From Hyphomicrobiales bacterium (GTDB lineage: Bacteria > Pseudomonadota > Alphaproteobacteria > Rhizobiales > Rhizobiaceae): a stretch of DNA of 64,000 nucleotides. The notes under the pieces were generated by a model. That model was not told the DNA's origin. It worked only from the letters and a program-made list of their open reading frames with translations, and searched no databases. The DNA lies in the NCBI GenBank assembly GCA_900470805.1, contig UCCA01000007.1, positions 84,770 to 148,769 of the forward strand. The letters are read 5' to 3'. Positions 54,801 to 63,410 of this stretch are shown in pieces. Within the stretch, counting starts at the first letter, position 1, and the number at the start of each line of letters is the position of its first letter. A program made the translations under genes and the position numbers.

Positions 54801-54850
54801 CAAGCATGATGACCATCATGTTTGGTTGTTGATGCATGACGGTTATCATG
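54801..54850. promoter_or_regulatory. two palindromic operators between SDR and TetR genes
   Basis: CATGATGACCATCATG (54805-54820), flanked by CAAG and TTTG, matches the 19365 palindrome at 22 of 24 positions. A second, looser copy CATGACGGTTATCATG (54835-54850) keeps the outer CATGA/TCATG arms. Their place between divergent TetR and SDR genes suggests autorepression by TetR. Confidence 0.75.
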
Positions 54851-54883
54851 TATAGTGTCAATGAAAATCTTAAGGAGATCGCA

Positions 54884-55453
54884 GTGAGATATCCGGCAGC
54901 GGAAACAGCAGAAAAACATACTCGGATACTTATGGCGGCGGGCTTAGCTTACCGGGAGAAGGGCTTTTCGGGAGTTAGCGTAAGCGACATCATGAAGGCG
55001 ACCGGACTGACTCACGGCCCTTTCTATAATCACTTTAATTCGAAAGAAGCGCTTATCTCTGAGGCTCTGCAGTACATTTCCGACGCCACTGTAAACCTAA
55101 CGGACGGATTTGAAGCGAGCGAAGAGGGAAAGGCGGACTTTGTTCGATCCTACCTGTCGAACGAGCATTGCAATGATTCTGGAAACGGCTGCCTTATGGC
55201 ATCATTGGCATCCGAGATAGCCCGCGAGCCTTCGTTTAAGCCCACCTTCACTCGTCACGTCACCGGCATCATCTCAAATATGGTTGAACGGTTTCCGTGG
55301 TCATCCAAGGCGCGTGCCAAGAAGGACGCGTTACGCACACTGGCGGCAATGGTAGGCGCTGTTGTTCTGGCGAGAGCTGTAGATGACGACGATCTCGCGA
55401 ATGAGATTCTTAGCGAAGTGGCTGATGGACTGGTCAGATCTGCTCGATCCTAG
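54884..55453 (+). CDS. TetR/AcrR-family transcriptional regulator
   Basis: The 189-residue protein starts VRYPAAETAEKHTRIL from GTG at 54884, with AAGGAG 6 bases upstream; this start aligns with the paralogue at 20416. The helix-turn-helix is VSVSDIMKATGLTHGPFYNHF. Both share the CLMASL and VGAVVLARAVDDDDL regions. It probably represses itself and the divergent SDR, and through the near-identical palindrome at 19365 perhaps the MFS-SDR-Qor genes. The end overlaps the convergent DUF4126 gene by 4 bp. Confidence 0.9.
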   Translation: MRYPAAETAEKHTRILMAAGLAYREKGFSGVSVSDIMKATGLTHGPFYNHFNSKEALISEALQYISDATVNLTDGFEASEEGKADFVRSYLSNEHCNDSGNGCLMASLASEIAREPSFKPTFTRHVTGIISNMVERFPWSSKARAKKDALRTLAAMVGAVVLARAVDDDDLANEILSEVADGLVRSARS

Positions 55454-55908
55454 CAGAGTGCAATGGTGATGATCGCAAGGATAACGGCGAGAAGGTCTTC
55501 GGTTAGCGCAGCTGGGCGATCGGAGCCGAAATAAGCCGCCATTCGGAAACGAAGCGCTGAACCCGCAAATGTGCCAATCGCACTTCCCATAATGCCCACC
55601 GCCAACCCGGCCGCGAGTGATCCCCCGGCGGCGCCGATCGTGGCACCAGACAGCGCTCCCATCAAAATGCGAGCGGCAAACTGCGCCGGGACCTTCCGAC
55701 TTGGTGTTGCCGGGAGCTTGTCACTGACGAGTTCGAGCACAGCAAGCACGGTGAACACCCACGGAGTGAAGCGGTAGCCCATGAAGGCGAGCGGTGTCCC
55801 CGAAACCGCAATCAACCCGAGAAACGCGCCCCACGCGACCGCAGATGGCGCTATCAGGGCCCTCATCCCAGCGACAACACCGATGAGAAGGGCAAGGAAA
55901 AACATCAT
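55450..55908 (-). CDS. DUF4126-family membrane protein
   Basis: The 152-residue protein has four to five hydrophobic, Gly/Ala-rich helices and the DUF4126 features GMRALIAPSAVAWGA near the start and a glycine-zipper-like GALSGATIGAAGGSLAAGLAVG in the middle. The function of this family is unknown; it is an inner-membrane protein. The ATG at 55908 starts directly with the first helix; 55941 is possible. An operator at 56002 lies about 95 bp upstream but may serve the divergent thiolase instead. Confidence 0.75.
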   Translation of the reverse strand: MMFFLALLIGVVAGMRALIAPSAVAWGAFLGLIAVSGTPLAFMGYRFTPWVFTVLAVLELVSDKLPATPSRKVPAQFAARILMGALSGATIGAAGGSLAAGLAVGIMGSAIGTFAGSALRFRMAAYFGSDRPAALTEDLLAVILAIITIALC

Positions 55909-56001
55909 GTCGCTCTCGTCGCTAGTGGTGACCGTTGGCATGTGGATAGAAATCCTGACACCGCCAACCGCCGCATCAACCTCTATATCTTAGTATTATT
56001 C

Positions 56002-56018
56002 CCTTCAAAATTTGAAGC
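56002..56018. promoter_or_regulatory. 17-bp inverted-repeat operator, thiolase / DUF4126 intergenic region
   Basis: CCTTCAAAATTTGAAGC matches the family with one base changed at the outer left position. It lies 70 bp before the thiolase and about 95 bp before DUF4126, which diverge from here. Confidence 0.65.
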
Positions 56019-56088
56019 AACATAATTATGTAGGGTTTAGCGTTTGCAATGACGCTGCCCTGCCCTTTGTCGAATTTGGAGATGCCCC

Positions 56089-57270
56089 ATGACTCACCGA
56101 GTTGTCATAATCGAACCAGTCCGGACGGCCATTGGGAAGTTTGAGGGCAGTCTCCAAACGGTTCCCGCCACCGACTTAGGCGCGACTGTCATCAAAGAGT
56201 CCGTATCACGCTCAGGTATAAAAAGTGGCGATGTCGCAAGCGTTTACATGGGCAACGTCATCCAGGCTGGGAACAAGATGAACCCGGCTCGCCAAGCTGC
56301 ACTGAGGGCTGGCTTGCCCGTGAGCGCAGCCGCATCCACCGTGAACAGAGTATGCGGCTCTGGCGCCGAGGCACTCGTCTCCGCCGCCAAGGATATTTTG
56401 CTTGGTAACGCCGAACTGGCAGTTGCCGGAGGAATGGAGAACATGGACCGGGCCCCCTACCTCCTGTCAAAAGCCCGGGGCGGTTACCGCATGGGAAACG
56501 CCGAAATCATTGACAGTATGTTGACCGACGGCCTCCACGACGCCTTCTCAGGAAAGCATTCTGGATGGCACACCGAGGACGTCATCAGCGAACTCGGCAT
56601 CAGCCGAGAGGATCAGGACCGCTGGGCGGCAAGGTCGCACAAGCGCTTCGTCGCAGGGCAACTCGAGCGAAAGTTCGCAGGCGAGATTGCACCAATCTCC
56701 ATTGAGACAAGAAAGGGCTTGGTGACATTCGATGTTGACGAGGCCCCTCGTCCGGACACGACGATTGACGTTCTGTCGAAGTTGAAGCCCGTGTTTAGGA
56801 ATGACGGATCGATTACCGCAGGCAATGCACCAGGACTGAACAGCGGAGCGTCGGCGATGATTGTCGCGGATCAGGACTATGCTGAGCGCGAGGGGCTCAA
56901 GCCCATTGCGCGAATAGTCTCGTATGCTGTCGGGGCCGTCGAACCGGAACGATTTGCCTTGGGGCCGATCCCCGCGATTAACCTCGCCCTCCAGCGAGCA
57001 GGATGGAAATTGGCTGAAGTGGAGCGAATGGAGATCAATGAAGCTTATGCCGCCGTTCCTTTGGCGGTAATGAAGTCACTTGGCATTCCGGAGGATATCG
57101 TAAACGTCGAGGGTGGAGCGGTCGCTCACGGTCATCCCATCGGGGCCACCGGTGCAATTCTCGCAACCAGACTGCTGCACTCCATGCGTCGGGACGGCTT
57201 GAAGAAAGGGTTGGTCGCGCTTTGCATCGGCGGCGGCCAAGGTATTTCGCTGGCCTTCGAAGTGGTTTGA
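56089..57270 (+). CDS. acetyl-CoA acetyltransferase (thiolase)
   Basis: The 393-residue thiolase has the acyl-accepting cysteine C89 (NRVCGSGAEAL), the histidine motif GGAVAHGHPIGATGA and the second active cysteine near the C-terminus in LCIGGGQG (usually GGGMG). It condenses two acetyl-CoA or cleaves a 3-oxoacyl-CoA. GGAG lies 7 bases before the ATG. It could complete the CoA-transferase pathway of the catabolic island, though it is 33 kb away and is behind the stress-type operator. Confidence 0.93.
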   Translation: MTHRVVIIEPVRTAIGKFEGSLQTVPATDLGATVIKESVSRSGIKSGDVASVYMGNVIQAGNKMNPARQAALRAGLPVSAAASTVNRVCGSGAEALVSAAKDILLGNAELAVAGGMENMDRAPYLLSKARGGYRMGNAEIIDSMLTDGLHDAFSGKHSGWHTEDVISELGISREDQDRWAARSHKRFVAGQLERKFAGEIAPISIETRKGLVTFDVDEAPRPDTTIDVLSKLKPVFRNDGSITAGNAPGLNSGASAMIVADQDYAEREGLKPIARIVSYAVGAVEPERFALGPIPAINLALQRAGWKLAEVERMEINEAYAAVPLAVMKSLGIPEDIVNVEGGAVAHGHPIGATGAILATRLLHSMRRDGLKKGLVALCIGGGQGISLAFEVV

Positions 57271-57294
57271 ACAGACCTACATAGCGACCTGTGT

Positions 57295-57314
57295 CAGGCG
57301 AGTAGGCTCGCCTG
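57295..57314 (+). terminator. hairpin after the thiolase gene
   Basis: CAGGCGAG (57295-57302) and CTCGCCTG (57307-57314) form an 8-bp stem over a TAGG loop, 25 bp after the thiolase stop, followed by GCTTTCG. This is a likely intrinsic terminator with a poor T-run. The rest of the gap to 57498 shows no gene. Confidence 0.6.
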
Positions 57315-57498
57315 GCTTTCGTCTGTCGATTTGACCCTGGCTCGGCTCGTCGCGTGACGGTTATCGATCAAGTCATGTAACTTCAAGAAAAGTTTCGGCG
57401 GAACCGGCAGGGACCGGCGGTGGAAGCACATGCTCCACATGCGCCGGTCGTCTTGCCCTACCAACACCAGAGAGTTATCGGACCAGGCTCAGGCTCGA

Positions 57499-57789
57499 TC
57501 AAACCATCCTAGCCTGATGAAGCGTGAAACCCGATAGGAGATTGTCGACATCATTCTGCCACTGCCTCAACGAATGCCCATTGAGGTGGCGATTGAATGC
57601 CTCGTCGTCCCGGTAGACTTCGTGGACGAAAATATCGTTGTCATTCTCATCGGCCGTCAAGATTTGGAAGCTCACGGTGCCTTCTTCGGTGCGCAAACAG
57701 CGCTCGCGATGTTCTTGCAGCAGCAAGACGACCCGATCTCTTTCGCCTGCGATGGCGCTTATGGTTCCGACTATAGTTAGTTCAGACAT
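57499..57789 (-). CDS. antibiotic biosynthesis monooxygenase (ABM)-domain protein
   Basis: The 96-residue protein is one ABM/YgiN-type domain: VGTISAIAGERDRVVLLLQEHRERC, then EGTVSFQILTADENDNDIFVHEVYRDDEAFNRHLNG. Relatives are cofactor-free quinol monooxygenases that oxidise quinols to quinones. GGGGA precedes the ATG. It sits alone, 77 bp upstream of the Dps gene's end on the same strand. A role in quinone handling fits the rest of the window. Confidence 0.83.
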   Translation of the reverse strand: MSELTIVGTISAIAGERDRVVLLLQEHRERCLRTEEGTVSFQILTADENDNDIFVHEVYRDDEAFNRHLNGHSLRQWQNDVDNLLSGFTLHQARMV

Positions 57790-57866
57790 TATCGTCCCCG
57801 TTCGTTACGGATAATGAAATCTCGTCCTCAATTAGACGAGCAGTGCGTTTTGCTGGTGGGCTGCCG

Positions 57867-58364
57867 TCAGTCGGCAGCGGTTTCATATAGGAACCACGCG
57901 CGACCCTCAGTTTCTTCAATCCAGTTCTCCAATACGCTAGTGGTGGCGAAATCGTTGAAGCCCGAGGTCACCTCATGGATCCGCCGCATATCACCGGCGA
58001 GTTGCTTATTATCTTCGCACAGCTCCGAGAGCATCGACGCGGGAGTAACCGACTCGACATCGTTATCTTTGATCGTCTGAAGCCGCGCGATGTGCCCGAT
58101 CGAACGGATAGTCGTGCCGCCGATCTTGCGCGAGCGTTCCGCCAAGGCGTCCGTCATTGCAAAAATCTGCTCACCCTGTTCGTCCAGCATTCGATGATAG
58201 TCTCGGAAGTGGCGACCGCGTATGTGCCAGTGGAAGTTTTTCGTCTTAAGGTAGAGCGCGAAAGTGTCAGCCAGTAGAACAGCCAACGCGGACGATATTT
58301 CCGCCACCGCTTTATCGTCAAATGCCCCCGACAATTCGGGGCGGGAGGTAAGAGCTGCTGACAT
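57867..58364 (-). CDS. Dps-family ferritin-like protein
   Basis: The 165-residue protein has the Dps inter-subunit ferroxidase residues in KTKNFHWHIRGRHFRDYHRMLDEQ and the following helix EQIFAMTDALAERSRKIGG. Dps dodecamers store iron, quench peroxide and may coat DNA. AAAGGA lies 9 bases before the ATG at 58364. It resembles the non-DNA-binding-tail type because the N-terminus is short and not lysine-rich. Confidence 0.9.
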   Translation of the reverse strand: MSAALTSRPELSGAFDDKAVAEISSALAVLLADTFALYLKTKNFHWHIRGRHFRDYHRMLDEQGEQIFAMTDALAERSRKIGGTTIRSIGHIARLQTIKDNDVESVTPASMLSELCEDNKQLAGDMRRIHEVTSGFNDFATTSVLENWIEETEGRAWFLYETAAD

Positions 58365-58499
58365 CAATGTATCCTTTATAAAGATCCGGGGGCACCGGCG
58401 TGATCTGGCGAGCCGCCAAATTGGCAGGCTGAAATAGCCCCCCTCGCCGTCCGACATTTAGCCGTCGTTGATCGGCGACGATCTCACACTTGTGTATGA

Positions 58500-58662
58500 T
58501 ATGCTGCACCAGCGTTTGCGCTTACCGTCTCCACATCGCCCCACATCTCCCAGCTGGGGCGAAGGTGGAGCACTTCCCCCATCCACCTAGCGGCCGGGTA
58601 TCACCCCTCGCCTGGCCAGCGGAGCCATCCGCAGAGACCGCTCCCAACGGAGCGGTCTTTTG
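58500..58662 (+). ncRNA. candidate structured small RNA ending in an intrinsic terminator
   Basis: This 476-bp gap between the Dps and histidine kinase genes holds no convincing protein gene but a row of hairpins: GCCCCA/TGGGGC (58538-58560), GGTGGA/TCCACC (58564-58587), GCGGA/TCCGC (58619-58632) and GACCGCTCC-CAAC-GGAGCGGTC (58636-58657) followed by TTTTTG... a textbook Rho-independent terminator. No plus-strand gene precedes the terminator, so it must end a transcript starting in the gap. TATGAT near 58494 is a possible -10 box; no good -35 was seen. The family is not recognised; a leader of the histidine kinase gene is less likely because the terminator stands about 180 bp before it. Confidence 0.5.
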
Positions 58663-58841
58663 CTTTCCCAACCCATTATCACGCAAATGTCACGGGCAGG
58701 GTGAGATTCAGGTTTCCCTTCCAAACAAAAGTCACTATGTATTTTAAGCCTGATGATCGTAAGGCTTGAGACAATCTGGTGATTAAGTGCCGCGTCTCGA
58801 AGGCAACGACGACTTTGGTGTTTTGCTTGAAGGAAACTGTC

Positions 58842-60473
58842 TTGGTCCGGCTTTGGAAATGGCTCCCAGGGGAGCGATCTACCATTGAGCGTGAGAACGA
58901 CGTCGCTTTGGCGATCGCGGCAGGATCGAACGCGTTCGCCGTCTTCCTGATCGACACCTTCACAAGCATCGAAAGCGCCGTTGCCGTATTTTACGTCATT
59001 ATAATGCTATTGTCGGCGGACTTCCTGTCCCGGTTCGGCGTTCTCGCTGCTGGCGCGATGTGCACGGCGCTGTGTGTGATCTCATTTTTCGTTTCGCATG
59101 GCATCGATAATGACCTTGCCACCTTTCTGCGCTTGGTCGGATCACTTTCAGCGCTGCTTATTACCACGGCCCTGCTCTACAAGAATGAGACAGGCCGCCT
59201 CGCTCTCCTAGCGTCTCATCATCGCACCAAAAGCAGCGAATATCGCTACAGATCCATATTCAAGCAAAGTGGCATTGCTTTGTGGGAGCAGGATTTGACA
59301 GCGCTCAATGCCTTGCTCGATAATCTTCGTGCGCAGGGCGTTGTCGACTTGTGCGCGTATACTCGCGACAACCCGGAATTTCCCAAGGCATGTACGGAGG
59401 CGATCCGAACCGTGGCCGTCAACGACGCGGCCCTGGAGGTGCTAGGCAATATCACTCAAGAGCAAGCTATTGGTCCCATCTCGCGATTCATACCGCATGA
59501 TTGCCCATCGCTTTTTGGGTTCGTAAAGGCGTTCTTCCACGGACAGAGGCGATTTGAATCCAAGGGTCGTATCAGAGATTATCACGGTACAGAGTCTGTC
59601 ATCCTCATGGCCGTGGAGTTTCCGGAAGACCAGTCCGGACTGGATCGAATCGTCATCGGGCTTGTTGACATTACCGAGAGAGAGGCCGCGCAGGCCACGA
59701 TGATGGCAGCGCAAGCTGAGTTGGCTCGCGCCTCCCGCGCTTCTGCTGTCGGGGCGCTGTCAGCTTCCTTGGCGCACGAGCTTAACCAGCCACTTGGAGC
59801 GTTGCTCATGAACGCCCAGGCGTGCCTACGCTGGCTTAACCGCAATCCACCAGATCTTAAGGCGGCTATTCGCGCAGCAGAGCGCACAATGAAGGACGGT
59901 GAACGCGCTAGCCAGATCGTCAAGACAACTAAAGCGATGCTCTCGAGAAGCCCTATTGCATCCGAGAAGGTAGACCTCCCAAGCTTGGTTGAGGAGACAA
60001 GATCGCTTCTGGAATACGAGATCGAGCGTCAGAATATTTCGATCGATCTGACTTCGCCACCCAATCTCCCCCCTGCCAACGCTTCGAAGAGTGAAATCCA
60101 GCAGGTGCTGATCAATCTGATCACGAACGCGATGCAGGCGATGGAGGAGGCTCGAACAAAATCTCGTCGAATTTCGATCCAGCTCTCAACGGCCGACACG
60201 GGCTTCGTTGTGATGGCCATCAGCGATACCGGACCTGGCCTGTCCAGTGAAGCAATCGAGAATGTCTTCGAGCCTTACTTTACGACCAAGGCTTCCGGGA
60301 TGGGAATGGGCTTGGCCATTTGCAAGTCAACGGTTGAATCACGAGGCGGAAAACTCACAGCTAGAAATAACGAAACGGTCGGCGCGACGTTCGAGATCGC
60401 ACTTCCAGTTGAGAACCAGGGTCGTCTCACACGTATGTATGATGTCCCCCCAATGGTGGCGCAGATAGGATGA
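58842..60473 (+). CDS. membrane sensor histidine kinase (PAS-containing, FixL/DctB-like HisKA)
   Basis: The 543-residue protein has four membrane helices (about 20-113), a PAS-like region (about 135-280, ending in VIGLVDITEREAAQ), a HisKA domain with His312 (SASLAHELNQPLGALL) and an HATPase domain (NLITNAMQAM, SDTGPGL, GMGMGLAI). It autophosphorylates and passes phosphate to a response regulator. The TTG at 58842 is chosen because GAAGGAAA lies upstream; a GTG at 58779 is possible. Two regulators follow at once. Confidence 0.87.
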   Translation: MVRLWKWLPGERSTIERENDVALAIAAGSNAFAVFLIDTFTSIESAVAVFYVIIMLLSADFLSRFGVLAAGAMCTALCVISFFVSHGIDNDLATFLRLVGSLSALLITTALLYKNETGRLALLASHHRTKSSEYRYRSIFKQSGIALWEQDLTALNALLDNLRAQGVVDLCAYTRDNPEFPKACTEAIRTVAVNDAALEVLGNITQEQAIGPISRFIPHDCPSLFGFVKAFFHGQRRFESKGRIRDYHGTESVILMAVEFPEDQSGLDRIVIGLVDITEREAAQATMMAAQAELARASRASAVGALSASLAHELNQPLGALLMNAQACLRWLNRNPPDLKAAIRAAERTMKDGERASQIVKTTKAMLSRSPIASEKVDLPSLVEETRSLLEYEIERQNISIDLTSPPNLPPANASKSEIQQVLINLITNAMQAMEEARTKSRRISIQLSTADTGFVVMAISDTGPGLSSEAIENVFEPYFTTKASGMGMGLAICKSTVESRGGKLTARNNETVGATFEIALPVENQGRLTRMYDVPPMVAQIG

Positions 60474-60506
60474 AGCCTTCGAATAAAGTCAAAGGCATAG
60501 AAGACG

Positions 60507-60878
60507 ATGAAATCCAATTGCATCATCGCGATTGTGGACGACGATCAATCGATTCGCGAAGCCATGGGAGACTTTCTAAGGTCCTATGGCTACGAAAGCC
60601 GCTCATTCTCATCTGCCGAAGACTTTCTGACATACGGCGAGCGAGCACTAATCGACTGCATATTGCTGGATGTGAAAATGCACGGCCTCTCCGGTTTGGA
60701 GCTACAGGCCATCTTGAGAGGTCGCACAGACCCCACACCGATAATTTTCATGACTTCGCACCAGGAAGAAGCCATCAGAAAAGCTGCGATGGCAGCCGGG
60801 GCGCACGCGTTCCTTGGCAAACCCGTGGATTTAAAGCTCCTCATCAGTCACATCGAAAAGTTAATAGGCACTCGTTGA
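60507..60878 (+). CDS. receiver-only response regulator
   Basis: The 123-residue protein is a single receiver domain: acidic pocket DDD at 11-13, phospho-acceptor D55 (ILLDVKMHG), S/T switch in FMTS and K105 in LGKPVD. It has no output domain, so it likely acts by protein contact or as a phosphate sink between the kinase and the FixJ-type regulator. It starts 33 bp after the kinase. Confidence 0.9.
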   Translation: MKSNCIIAIVDDDQSIREAMGDFLRSYGYESRSFSSAEDFLTYGERALIDCILLDVKMHGLSGLELQAILRGRTDPTPIIFMTSHQEEAIRKAAMAAGAHAFLGKPVDLKLLISHIEKLIGTR

Positions 60879-60981
60879 GAGCAAGCAACCCAATAGGGTT
60901 TCAGTGCTTTGCGAGGTTATGCTCGACACAGGCTGCTTCAGATCCAGAACCTTCGATCGTGTCTTACGAAAGGGGAGTGTC

Positions 60982-61638
60982 ATGGACGTAAACATGCCGC
61001 ACAAGTCCAACCCTCGAACCTATGTCGAACCTACGATCTTTATCATCGATGACGACGACGAGTTTCGCATTGGCATCGTTGACTTGTTGCAATCGCTGGA
61101 CAAGAAGACGCGCTCATACGGCTCAGCAAAGGAGTTCTTGGACGACGCGCCCATTGATGGTCCTGGATGTATTCTCCTTGATTTGCGAATGCCCGGACTT
61201 AGTGGTCTCGAACTTCAGGAGCATCTTGAGCGGCAGGGTCGAAAGCTCCCGATCATATTTATAACCGGACATGGCGATGTCCCTGTTGCTGTACAGGCGC
61301 TTAAGGCTGGCGCTTCTGACTTTATTGAGAAGCCCTTTCGAGAGAAAGTTCTGCTTGACGCAATCTCTGTTGCGCTCGCGAGAAGTGCTGAAGACGTCAA
61401 AAGCTCATCCGAGGCAGATGAAGTCCGTGCCTTAGTAGCCACACTCACCCCCCGCGAGCGCGAAGTGATGGCGGTGGTTTGCAGAGGGCTAATGAACAAG
61501 CAGATCGCCTATGAGCTTGGGATAAGCGAGGTCACCGTGAAAATTCACCGTGGCAACGTGATGAGAAAAATGCAGGTCAGATCGGTGGCTGAACTCATTC
61601 GGCGAACCGATCTGATCTCCCTCAGCGAGGCAGCGTAA
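60982..61638 (+). CDS. FixJ/NarL-family response regulator
   Basis: The 218-residue protein has a receiver domain (acidic DDDD near 23-26, phospho-acceptor D67 in ILLDLRMPG, K117 in EKPFR) and a C-terminal LuxR-type helix-turn-helix (about 150-210; LTPREREVMAVVCRGLMNKQIA). GGGGAG lies 5 bases before the ATG at 60982. With the kinase and receiver it forms a three-gene signalling unit, and the DHA2 exporter downstream is a plausible target. Confidence 0.92.
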   Translation: MDVNMPHKSNPRTYVEPTIFIIDDDDEFRIGIVDLLQSLDKKTRSYGSAKEFLDDAPIDGPGCILLDLRMPGLSGLELQEHLERQGRKLPIIFITGHGDVPVAVQALKAGASDFIEKPFREKVLLDAISVALARSAEDVKSSSEADEVRALVATLTPREREVMAVVCRGLMNKQIAYELGISEVTVKIHRGNVMRKMQVRSVAELIRRTDLISLSEAA

Positions 61639-61862
61639 CAGCCTACGAAAAGTCATGCTTCTATCGCGCACTGGTTCGCAAACGACCGTTCGCCCAGAAG
61701 GTCGACAATGCCACATACCGTCGGTGACGGTTCACGCTTCGTATCCCAAAGCAAATGGAATTGGCCAGACAGGTCGATGAACTCGGCCTATCCCGAAAGC
61801 AAAGGCGGAATTCTAACTTTTCGCCTCTTTTAAATTCATTCTCCCAACCTTGGATGCCACAA

Positions 61863-63410
61863 ATGAAATCGAGTTCTCAAGACCACCGGCGCAGTCTCCG
61901 GACGCGGCTGATAGTGCTATTCGCTATTTGCTGCTCATCCGCAGCGATGCCTCTGACGTTCACCGGTCCTGCGGTGGCGATACCTGCAATTAGTCGGACA
62001 CTGGGAGGGGACCCAATCGCACTAAATTGGGTCACAAATGCTTTTATGCTAACCTTCGGAAGTACCCTGATGGCGTTCGGTGCGCTCGCTGATTTTTTTG
62101 GTCGCAAGCGAGTGTATGTGGTCGGATTGACGGCTTTCGCGGTGTTTTCGGCAGCTCTAGCTTTTTCACAGAATATCCTCGTTCTTGACTGCTTGCGTGC
62201 CCTGCAAGGACTGGGTGCCGCAGCAGCGTTTTCCGCTGGCATGGCTTCCCTTGCCCAGGAATTCGAAGGTACGGCCCAAATGCGTGCGTTCAGCGTAGTA
62301 GGCGCAAGCTTCGGCGTCGGCTTGGCATTTGGCCCCATAGCATCCGGCGCCATGATTGATGCAATGGGCTGGCCGTCAATTTTCGCCCTGGTCGTGGCGC
62401 TTGCCGTTGTTGCTCTCGTACTGGGAATTCCGTTCCTTCGAGAGACGCGTAATCCAGACGCGGCAGGATTGGACTGGCTGGGGGCAATCACGTTCACGCT
62501 TTCGCTCACTCTCTTCACCTACGGGGTACTTCGTGGTCCAGCTATCGGTTGGAGCGACTTCACGGTCGCGGGACCGTTGGTTGGTGCCGCCATACTGATG
62601 ATAGGCTTCTACTTTGTAGAGCGTTCGACAAGGCATCCAATGCTCGATCTAACACTGTTTCGCTACCCTCGCTTTGTGGGTGTGCAACTGCTTGCAGCCG
62701 CGCCAGCGTACGCTTTTGTTGTTCTACTCGTGCTACTGCCGGTCCGCTTTGTTGGCATCGAGGGTATGAACGAAATCGCAGCTGGACAGCTGATGATGGC
62801 GCTATCCGGCCCCCTGTTGGTCCTACCGATTGCCGCAGGTATCCTAACTCGATGGTTCGCTCCCGCTACCGTGTGCAGCGGTGGCTTGCTCATCTCGGCG
62901 GCTGGTCTCTTCTGGCTCAGCCAAACACCGGTGGGTTCAGCACCGGGCGTCTTGACGATACCGCTGTTGATGATCGGCGTTGGCATCAGCTTGCCTTGGG
63001 GATTGATGGACGGACTGGCGGTGAGCGTCGTCCCGAAAGAGCGTGCCGGGATGGCGACAGGCATCTTCAGCACGACGCGCGTAGCTGGTGAGGGCGTCGC
63101 CCTTGCTATCGTGACCGCCGTCCTTTCGGCCCTGACAAAATCTCATCTTCCGGACAACCTGGGCACGGGATCTGCTGACATAGCGCAAAGGCTGGTAACC
63201 GGAGACCTGGCCGGGGCGCAGACCCTGGTACCTCCTGGAACGTCAATTCGCTTGGTCCAGGATTACAGTGATGCATTTGGTTCGCTTCTGTGGATCTTGA
63301 CTGCCATCACCTTGATTACCGCCTCAGTCGTGCTGGTTTCACTTCGCAATGTCACCGCAGAATCAGGCTTCGACCTTTCCGAGGAAGAGGCTGAAGCATC
63401 AACGCTTTAG
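61863..63410 (+). CDS. MFS drug exporter, DHA2 family
   Basis: The protein of about 515 residues has about 14 hydrophobic helices and DHA2 motifs (PAIAFTG-like TFTGPAVAIPAIS, NWVTNAFMLTFGSTLMAFG, GRKRVYVVG, and LRALQGLGAAAAFSAG). It should export drugs or other hydrophobic compounds by proton antiport. The start at 61863 is uncertain; an ATG 9 bases earlier and an upstream open frame are possible. No membrane fusion partner is adjacent, unlike the EmrB-type gene at 36035. Confidence 0.85.
   Translation: MKSSSQDHRRSLRTRLIVLFAICCSSAAMPLTFTGPAVAIPAISRTLGGDPIALNWVTNAFMLTFGSTLMAFGALADFFGRKRVYVVGLTAFAVFSAALAFSQNILVLDCLRALQGLGAAAAFSAGMASLAQEFEGTAQMRAFSVVGASFGVGLAFGPIASGAMIDAMGWPSIFALVVALAVVALVLGIPFLRETRNPDAAGLDWLGAITFTLSLTLFTYGVLRGPAIGWSDFTVAGPLVGAAILMIGFYFVERSTRHPMLDLTLFRYPRFVGVQLLAAAPAYAFVVLLVLLPVRFVGIEGMNEIAAGQLMMALSGPLLVLPIAAGILTRWFAPATVCSGGLLISAAGLFWLSQTPVGSAPGVLTIPLLMIGVGISLPWGLMDGLAVSVVPKERAGMATGIFSTTRVAGEGVALAIVTAVLSALTKSHLPDNLGTGSADIAQRLVTGDLAGAQTLVPPGTSIRLVQDYSDAFGSLLWILTAITLITASVVLVSLRNVTAESGFDLSEEEAEASTL

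Noticed and set aside
57360-57450. AACTTCAAGAAAAGTTTC near 57380 as a thirteenth operator
   Set aside because: The arms do not match the TGAAGC half or the 5-bp spacing.
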